DNA of 64,000 nt from Escallonia rubra (lineage: Eukaryota; Streptophyta; Magnoliopsida; Escalloniales; Escalloniaceae), in assembly GCA_033065855.1 (NCBI GenBank), contig JAVXUO010002486.1:682001-746000 (forward strand), written 5' to 3'. The notes below the pieces were generated by a model. The model saw only the letters and a list, made by a program, of their open reading frames with translations. It ran no database searches and had not been told where the DNA came from. Each line of letters begins with the position of its first letter. Positions within the stretch are counted from its first letter, which is position 1. Positions 55,865 to 64,000 of this stretch are shown one piece after another. Position numbers and translations under genes: made by a program.

Positions 55865-57067
55865 TAATCTTTGGGGAAAGTAGGGAATGACTCCATCTAC
55901 TTTACACGATGTGTGTTTTGCCCCCCCCCCCCCTCCACTTCAAACTTAAGCATTAAACCGCCCCACAGTTTAAGAAAATGGGCACGGTTGACGGATCCGT
56001 TATGAATAGCGTGAAATGATAAAAAACCCTTATTTCCTTACCCTATTTAATTTTAATACCATTTTTCTAACCTCAAATTAGTTAAAAAAAATAGGGTTTG
56101 TAACATTATTCCTTCTCAAATTAGGGTTTAAAATTTAAAATTTCTCATTTCCAAATTTGGGCTTCCAAATTGGGGATTCTCTTCACCTTCCCCCTTACCC
56201 TTCGCCGCCCTCACTCTCCCCCTTCCCCGTCGCTGCACCCACCATCCCTTCACCTCACCGCCGCACCTACCATCCTCGTTCCCTGACGCTACAAACCCCA
56301 CCTTGTCGTTTGTTTATGGTGGTGGTTTGTATGGCTTGACCGGCCATGGTGGTGCGGGTGGGTATATATGGCTGTGGTTTTCGTGTTGGGTTGGAGTTGA
56401 CGCTAGTGGTGGGTTGCCCATGGTGGGTCGTCTGGTGGTGTGGGTGTCAATTGAAGGCGGAGGTGGGCTGATTGGATGGTGTTGAGGTGTGACGAAGGTA
56501 CAATGGGGGTCGTGGTGGCAGTGGATCGCGGCAGTGGGTCGTCACGGTATGTGGTGTTGGGATGGTGCGGAGGTGGTGTTGAGGTATGATGGTGGTGCGA
56601 TTGGGGTCGCGGCGGCGTGTCGCGGTGGCTTGTCGAGGCAGAGGCTCGTGGTGGGGCGTCGTGGCTGTGGCTCACGATGCGGGTGTTGAGGGAGGATTGG
56701 GGTCGCAGCTAAGGAAGATGGATTTGAGGGAGGATTGAGCCGGGGCTGTTGTGGCGGCGCGATAATTGGTTGTAGTTGAAGGCTACTTTGACGCCGGCGT
56801 CGGCACCGTTCCGGTGGTGTTGTGGTAAAAGGTGAATATGAAGAAATTGAAATTGAAGAGCCAAGAGAAGGGGCAAAATTGTCATTTAAAAAAAAAACTT
56901 TAGTCAACACATGTGTTGACCACGCGCTGTTTAGTTTAACAGTTTTCGTCAACCGTGCCCATTTTCTTACACTGTGGGGTGGTTTAGTGCTTAAATTTGA
57001 AATGAATGGGGGCAAAACGCACAACGTGTAAAGTAGAGGGGTCATTTCCTACTTTCCCCTTAATCTT
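55865..57067. mobile_element. non-autonomous Mutator-like TIR element with 8-base target-site duplication
   Basis: The element spans 55873-57059, and TTAATCTT is duplicated on both sides (55865-55872 and 57060-57067). Its terminal inverted repeats are about 130 bases and roughly 85% alike by eye. Both start GGGGAAAGTAGG and contain CTACTTTACACG and GTTTTGCCCCC. They continue to AAGAAAATGGGCACGGTTGA. The left copy carries 13 C where the right has 5. The core (about 56160-56800) is GC-rich and GGT-biased after an AAATTAGGGTTT stretch. No transposase frame. Long TIRs suggest a MULE; an 8-base duplication also allows hAT. Confidence 0.85.
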
Positions 57068-57191
57068 TTTGCATTTTGTGACGTGGCACGAAGCAGCGGG
57101 TACAGCATAAAATGGAACCCTATCGTTATTGCCTCTGCTGTAGTCCATTCGCGCCATTCCGTCGACGGTGGAAATTCAGAAGAGGGTGGCA

Positions 57192-60100
57192 ATGTTACTC
57201 AAAGCACCTGATTGCTTCTCTCCTTCTAGGGTTTACTTCTTCACATCTTCTTCTTCCTCGTTTCCCCAATCCGGAGGTTCCAGTGTGAAATTACGCAAGA
57301 CAGGTCGAAATCACGGTGTCGGTGGGTGTCGAGCGAATCTGGTCACGAATCCCGATTCTTTCGAAGTCGGACGGCTCATTGGAAGCTATGGCTTCATGAA
57401 CATCACCAGGTTTTTGCGTGTTTCCTGTTTTTCTCTTTCCATTTCCATTCAGTATTGGTACTGAAGGTCGGTGATAGCTAATTTTTCACTATTCCATCCG
57501 TTTCATAATCTTTATCCCCTTTAGCTTTGAATTTGAACGTGTAAATATTGAAGTTTCTTGTTGCTTTTGTCATTGACTCGTCAAACACACTATGTTTGGT
57601 CTGCAAATACTGTTTGAGTTCTACGCCGTGTTTATATGGTCGAAGTCCAATGTAGGAATTCTGAAGAAGTCTAAGGGGACAAAAACTATGAAGCCGAGGG
57701 AGAAGTCATGAATTTCTACGAGAACCCTTAGATTACGCACAGAATACTTGGATCTCTGATGTTAAATTTGTTTTTGCTAGCATACATTGTACTATTTGTA
57801 GACACTTTTTCTTGAAACCTGTTTGCTTTAGTCTGTCATTTCACATGTCAAGTTGATATTGTGGTCAAGGGTGTTTATGCTTCTCTATTTACGGACTGCT
57901 TCCTTAAGTTTGTCTACTTCATGGAAGATTGAGGAGAGTTGTTTATGCAGTTACTCGGGATTTCAGCCGGGTTTTGACATTGAATCTTCGCCTGGAGATG
58001 TGGAGCGATTGAGAGTCCAAGATGTAGGGGAAGGCAGCGTTAAGATCAGGTGCAATTCATGAATAACTCTCTGATTGGACGTTGGAAGTGATACTATATT
58101 GTTCCTTCTTGCTGCTGATACTATCCATGGCAGTTTTCCTGCAGGCTTTATGAAGGAAGAATAATACAAGGTCCACTCAGAGGTACTCAAGTAGTTTTTA
58201 AGGTGATTATTTCTATTTTTTATACAACCTATTGCGAGTTACAGCAGTGCGAGATAGTATATTTGTTATCATGCTGCCGTTTATGTCTGTTATCATGCAA
58301 TTTTATGTTTCAGCATCATAGGTCCAGGACTTAGATATTGCCAATGGTGATGACCATGAATTGCAGAAGTACAAGATTTAAGTGAAGCTAAGATCTTTTA
58401 GTTAAGCACTCCCTTTCACATCTGAAGTGATAGCATCAAGCCAGAAGTTACACCAAATAGATGTGTGAAGGAAAATTTACAAAGTAATGATTATCTTTCG
58501 CTGTCAAAATACCTTCAAAAGATCCAGTCTTAACTTGAGCGTCAATTAGAATTTCATATTAACAACATGGATGTTTCTTCTATGTGCAATATAAACAAGT
58601 TGCACCCACAACGCACACACGCATGCATAGACGTGTGCGTGCACACATAGACATCTTCCTTATCCTCCATTTGAAGTGGATCTCTGATGCATTCTTGGTA
58701 TATATTTCCCCCTTTGTTTTTTTTCTGTCAAAGGGCTGTTGGACTCTTAAGAATTCACGATTCTATAACTTAAACTATATGGATGAAGCCTAAGGTTCAG
58801 CAATTATTTCTTTGCCAGTTACTTCAGCTAAATACAGCCTGTAAGCTTAGCACTTAACAGTCTCGTGTTATTCTGCAGGTATATCCTGGAAAACAAGTAG
58901 GTGGTGCAGAGGCTGACATGATGGCTGCAAATGAGCTGAATGCCCATGCTTTCCTTCAGGTAGGTTGACATGTTCTGTTAGTTAATGGATCTATAATATT
59001 CAGAATTGTGGTTTCCTAGAAAAATAAATTACAGCATATTTCATAATGGCTAAGGAATCTTGTCAAGATACATATTTATGCGCTTTTTTTGCAGAGCAGT
59101 TCAGAAAATGTATGTCCAAATCTTCAAATACTTCTAGGGGGGTTTGAAATGAAAACGGGGGAGCAGGTCTGTTTTGCTAAGTGCCTTTTTTTGCTTGCAT
59201 GCATGTGCTTTTCAGCTATATGCATAGAAGATAGCCATAATAAATATACATGTGATTTGTACAGTGGCTTGCATTTCGTAATGACGGAAAATACAGTGCT
59301 GCCGACTATGCGAAGGCCAGGAGTGAAAAAATGTCAGAAAATCTTGCTCTAGATTGGAATCCATATGAAAAGGAGCAACTTATAAAGCGTAGAAGATTTT
59401 TTGTCGTTAAGCTCCTTAATGGTGCACTACGTGGCCTAGCTTACATGCATGACCACGACAGATTACATCAGAGTCTTGGACCTGCTTCCGTTGTTCTGAA
59501 GTACGTTTTTATAAGTTCACTATTTGAATGCATATCTTCATAAGTTCACACTTGAAATTATAAGTCTCCTATTGGTTCTTCTCAGCTCTTCGTTGAGTAT
59601 GATACAATTTTCTGTTAGCCAATTGCAGTACAATGGCCGAGAGAGAAGCTAGATACCTGATTCCACGGCTTCGTGATCTTGCCTTTTCGGTTGATATAAG
59701 GTACTGATTTGGCGTTGTTTAATTATTAACGTGTGATTAGATTATATTTGTGTTTACTTTTACTGAAGTTTGCACCTTAAGTTGTAACCAAAGGATACTT
59801 CTGTAAGGGAATGTCTAAATCTTCTCCCTGTTACACCTCATTTGTCACTAAAAAGTGTATTTTTCGATTATATTTTGCCTCTTCCTTGGACAAAGACGAC
59901 CAAATTATCCTCAACCAGGGTCCTTGCGGACCAAAACATCCATATAACATACAAAAATATCTCCATACAATTCTTAGGTGGGTGAGTGGCCACATGGGAG
60001 GAGGGTGGAATAAGAAAGAAGGATATTGCAAAACGGTGGAGTTGACGCCAGTTGAAGAGGTGGGCGAGTGGCCGCATGGGGGAGGGTGGAATAAGAAAGA

Positions 60101-62095
60101 AGGGTATTGCAAAAAGGTGGAGGTGACGCTAATTGAAGAAAAGATGTGGGAGCATCGGTCGAGACGGTTGAGATGCAGCTTGTGCCAAGTTGACGGGGGA
60201 AGACCAAGAGCAACTGGCTAGAAGTCGTGAAAACTACTAGGTTGCAAGAAATATATTGCAAGACACTTATTTGGGTTGTAAGATGCTTTCAACACCAACT
60301 GGTTTGAGATACCTAGAGCCAGTTTGGCATTTTGCATGAAATCACTAAAAGCTCTCTTGAAATGCTAAAGCAGAGTTGCTGCTGTACTTAAGCATCTCAA
60401 TTAAAAGCACCTAGCAAGGTGCTTTTGCTCAAATGCCATTTTCTACATCTAACCAAAAGCAGATACGAATTCAAACTGGGCCTTATGTGATGAATTAGCT
60501 TCACGACATGCTACTAACCTTTCAACCTCAATGAAAAACTTGGCTTTCCAGGTATACAAACCTTGAAGAAAGGTCTGGACCACTGTCAGAAGGATTGTGG
60601 AGAAGGGCTTCTATTGCTGGAGCGTTAACTCCTATGGAAAAAAGAGCTTTTGGTATAGCAGATGACATGTAAGTGTGCTTATTTTGCATTCTTTTTGATT
60701 GAGTTCACGATCTACCGATTGCATAGCACCACCCTTTCCTGTTTGCAGATATGAAGCCGGTTTTCTATTTGCGTACTTGGCATTTATTCCATTTTGTGAA
60801 GCAGGAATCATGGATAGTCTTTCGTTACAAGTAAGCTACTATACGACTTCAAACTCTTTCCACATTTATTCATGGCTCCTGTTCAATTTCTTATAGTGTT
60901 TGAAGGAGCACCCATCTTACTTGTTTTTGCCATGAACTTGCAGAGACTTCTAGAGAGCACCTTCAAACTTGATCTTGAAGCTACAAGAGAGTAAGAGTCC
61001 TTCTCTTCTATTCCATGGTTCAATGCTCCAATACTCATACGTAGGCACAGTATCTGTTTTTTGCATTTGTCATTGCTACCAATGGTATAAAACTAACCGT
61101 CATGTTTGACTTTTTCCTGGAAGAATAAAATTTTCGATGCTCTTGAAAATTCTCTCATGCTATTTTTGGATGACCTCTAATAGAGAACTGGGATAGTTTT
61201 CCACATATAAGTAACTTTTTTAACTCTGATGGATTTTGAATCATCCAGTCAATTCACACTCGGGTCAGAAGATTTGCATGTGGTATCCTCAAAGTAAAAG
61301 ACATCTCACAAAGTGACGAAGTACATTTGGAGTTGTAGTAGATCTGTGCATGTTCTGCATTGTTTTACCCCCCACAACTAAGCTTATTTGTTTACTTTTC
61401 TGATAGGTATTGTCTAGCTGACGACCGATTGTTAGAAGCTGTCAAGTTTCTGGATCTTGGTGATGGTGCTGGTTGGGACTTACTGCAGGTTATATTACAA
61501 ACTATGGCAACTATGTTGCTCCCATTTCTAGTTTGCATTATGTACCTAGAGATATAGTAACTTATTTTCTAAACATGCGTGGTAGATGATTATCATGATC
61601 GAAATTGTATATTGTCGGACATGTTTCTGAATAAGGTGATATATACTTGTCATCATAGATAGCTGGTAAATTAATACTAACTGTTTTCATTAGGGAGAGC
61701 ACTGAGGTGATATTAGTCCAAGTAGTTAGAGTGAGAAAACAGAACACGAAAAGAATCTCATATCATGAGGCATATACATCTTAACCTTCTTAATCTCCGC
61801 CTTAAAAGTCTTGTCACACTACTCGACCATCCAAAGCAAAAGTTAGTGTCGCGTCTAATGCCTTGACGGAGATGATGTGTACTCGTAATCATGCAACCCC
61901 CCCCCCCCCCCCCCCCCGGCGCGTCCCCACCCCTCAAAATCCTCAACCCAAAGAGAACCTATGGTGATAGTGGAGAATATGACATGCTTATCATGGGTTA
62001 TATTTGTGCAGGCAATGCTGAATCCTGACTTTCGGAAACGGCCAATTGCAGAGGCTGTAGTGAACCATCCATTCATGACTGGTGCTGTACTTTGA
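57192..62095 (+). CDS. protein kinase-like protein lacking catalytic residues (At5g16810-like)
   Basis: Twelve exons: 57192-57409, 57951-58049, 58145-58202, 58879-58959, 59095-59166, 59265-59500, 59629-59700, 60552-60668, 60749-60830, 60944-60990, 61407-61488 and 62012-62095. They join in frame to 415 residues. The N-terminus is rich in Ser/Arg with few acidic residues, which fits a plastid transit peptide. The kinase fold is recognisable: GSYGFMN-type glycine loop, QVVFK with the ATP Lys K125, catalytic-loop position MHDHDRLHQSLGPASVVLN, αF-like DIYEAGFLFAYLAFIPF, and C-terminal AMLNPDFRKRPIAEAVVNHPF. HRD is replaced by H244-Q245-S246, the loop Asn by S251, and DFG by D271-L272-A273, so it is probably a pseudokinase. 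Substrate and role are unknown. The first ATG is at 57192; an in-frame GTG lies upstream. Confidence 0.9.
59980..60139. repeat. 80-base tandem duplication in intron 7 of the kinase-like gene
   Basis: Two units begin GTGGG(T/C)GAGTGGCC(A/G)CATGGG and share GAGGGTGGAATAAGAAAGAA, then TATTGCAAAA. They are about 90% alike and lie wholly inside the intron. Confidence 0.88.
61897..61917. repeat. poly(C) run in intron 11 of the kinase-like gene
   Basis: A run of 21 C followed by GGCGCG. The length of such a homopolymer is prone to sequencing error and to polymorphism. Confidence 0.9.
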
Positions 62096-64000
62096 CTTCT
62101 GTATGTTACTGACCGGAATATCTGTTATCAATTGTAGAATAATTAAGTTGGCAAGTAGCTCCTTCACGGAGAAGCATGTTTACACTTTGAAGAAGTAGTA
62201 TTCTTTTAAGCACATATATGATTTCTATCCTGCAGTTTGTAGGTGCTTTTACCGATGAGGTGTAAAGTATTTATTGGTTTGAAGCAACAGCATTTTGGCA
62301 TGTGCATGTTTAAAATTTTCTCCACGGGAAGTTATACCGCAAGTGAAGTTGTTTTCTTTTTTTCTTTTACTACTAGTTTGTGGCATATCATGACCGCGGT
62401 GGGAAGATGGTTTGAACTTGGGGCATCAGTGCTTCCTCAAGGGAAGGCGGTCCGAATTTCACAATTAGTGTAGTTGGTCCGGAAATTTATGAAGAGGAGG
62501 TGATAATGTGCATTGGAAATTGATGGTGATGCATACCGGTGGTGGTGGTGGTGGTGGACGACTAAGTATGATATTGTTTTTCAGAATTTTCACTGGAGAA
62601 GCCTATTGCCAAAGCGATGAAGGCTTTTGCCAAAGCAAATAGGTTTATCAGTTATGTTGGACAAAATTGCCCGTGGTGAAACCGTTCCTTCCCTCCTTTA
62701 CCAGCTCATACTCAGTACGCCGAAGGAAGAGAGAAAAACAAGGTCGACTATAGACTGCGACGATGCTGGCGATACGAGAGAGGTGATGGTCTTTTGAAAC
62801 AATTTGCGTGCCCCTACAAACAACAACAAATTTATGTAGGTGATATCTGCTGATGACAAGGTTAATCGTTAATGAAGATGATGACTGGCCCGCTTTCTTC
62901 ATTTTTTCGCTGGGTTGAGTAACCGGATCTCTAAGGCTAAGGTTTCCGTTCGAGAGCCCCCCAAGCGCAACTGCTCAAGTGATTGAATTGTGTAGTGGAA
63001 GTATACGAGCTTGATTCGTGAACAAGGCTTGTGTTTTGTTCAATTGCATTGGTATCGAAACGGGTTAGTGTTCTTGCCCATGGATCACATAGAGAATGAG
63101 CACTTACATAGGTTCTCAGGATCGGCTCGCATTCTATATGAGTTATATGCTAATAAATCTAGTTTGGTTATGGTGGAAAACTCAGACCAACCAGCAGTAG
63201 GTACAAAGGAGTTATGCTGCCCACCTCACTCCCAAACCAGATCTCGATGATGACGTCTCAACGGCAACCGTTAATCTCAAGCATGTACCCCCTATTTGCC
63301 CTCGCCCCCGTCGAAGTCTCCACCGACCCAAGTCGTTGCCATTGTCAACCGATCATTCATCAGGAAGTGGGGGAGAGTAGTCATTTGGTTTTGTGGTTGC
63401 CATTTTAACTTGGGTGGAGATGACAGGATCTCATTGTTGATGTGGATGTCTACTGTCAATTTGTTTAATTTTAATTAGACCGTAATACAACTTCAAGAGT
63501 GATGGCGTGAAACCCCCGTTGCACTAAAAAGGACAAAAGCCTTTATTACTTTTAGGAAGGTAATCAAAAAAGAAAGAGGAGCTTGCATTCCATTAAGCGA
63601 GTATAAATTGTCTTTTTCTCTGCTTGAAAAATGGATTTCTTAACATTTGCAAAAAAAGTTTTGAACTAATTGGGTTGGCTTGCAACTCTTAAAACTTAAC
63701 GGTGGCCACTCGCAAACCACGTAGGCGCTTCAGTTTTTTGTTCTTACAAATGAAAAAAAATACTATTGAGAAATAAATTGGGAAATGCTATTTGTGCGTC
63801 TTTTTATTTTTTATATATTGAACTTTTAACAGAAGAAGGAATCATAAAGTGGAACAGAAGAAGAAGAAGTAATAATAAAGGAAATGAGTACAGATAATTA
63901 GCCCAAACCATGAAGGAAGGAATCACTCAAGCAAGGGCAATTTGGATACTTCGCCTTTGCAGAAAGTTAATTAAAGACTCAAACAGAAAGAGGCAGAAAA
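62096..64000. other. 3' flank of the kinase-like gene and right-edge intergenic region
   Basis: The first few hundred bases should be the 3' UTR. A (GGT)n stretch lies near 62537-62556. Short frames at 62648-62902 and 63011-63478 show no family resemblance. No gene, tRNA or clear transposon was recognised up to the end. Confidence 0.5.

Noticed and set aside
56303-57045. Overlapping frames on both strands in the GGT-rich core
   Set aside because: They cross transposon ends and have no recognisable protein family.
63011-63478. Frames near the right edge that might start another gene
   Set aside because: No conserved motif, no consistent splice pattern, and weak composition signal.

Overview
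This window is nuclear DNA from a flowering plant, most likely a eudicot. It has intron-split genes with AT-rich introns, GT-AG splice sites, a tRNA-Tyr with an intron, and many remnants of transposons and non-LTR retrotransposons. No prokaryotic-style systems, CRISPR arrays or viral genes were seen. All gene models below were built by hand from splice signals, reading-frame continuity and recalled family sequences. Eight of the nine close as complete reading frames in phase, and the first gene runs off the left edge.

Layout from left to right. A GT47/exostosin glycosyltransferase (minus, 3' end off the window). A TOM1-like VHS/GAT protein of the TOL1 type (minus). A tRNA-Tyr(GTA) (minus). 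A bark-storage-protein-like nucleoside phosphorylase (plus). A first pair of abutting TIR transposons with CCA-rich cores (16.0-18.2 kb). A KANADI2-like GARP transcription factor (minus). A ~0.6 kb tandem duplication. A JMJ13-like JmjC histone demethylase (minus). A BPA1-like RRM protein (minus), divergent from a vacuolar syntaxin of the SYP2 family (plus). An HsfA1-type heat shock factor (minus). A transposon-rich stretch from 50.4 to 57.1 kb with a decayed LINE and a second pair of TIR elements. Finally a kinase-like protein that lacks the catalytic residues (plus).

Most of this order matches, from memory, the Arabidopsis neighbourhood At5g16810 (kinase) - At5g16820 (HSFA1B) - At5g16830 (SYP21) - At5g16840 (BPA1) - At5g16880 (TOL1) - At5g16890 (exostosin), with JMJ13 kept in the duplicate block around At5g46860-At5g46910. 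This makes the window look like a less fractionated version of that ancestral block. The genes do not form one pathway. They serve cell-wall glycosylation, endosomal/vacuolar trafficking (TOL1 and the syntaxin), chromatin and organ polarity (JMJ13 and KANADI), cell-death or membrane signalling (BPA1) and heat stress (HsfA1).

The most notable points are the twice-repeated pairing of TIR elements with CCA/GGT-rich cores, the pseudokinase, a GC-AG intron in the KANADI gene, a Gly-to-Lys change in the HsfA1 DNA-binding domain, and several retrotransposon insertions with readable target-site duplications. I did not find a convincing wholly new biological system.
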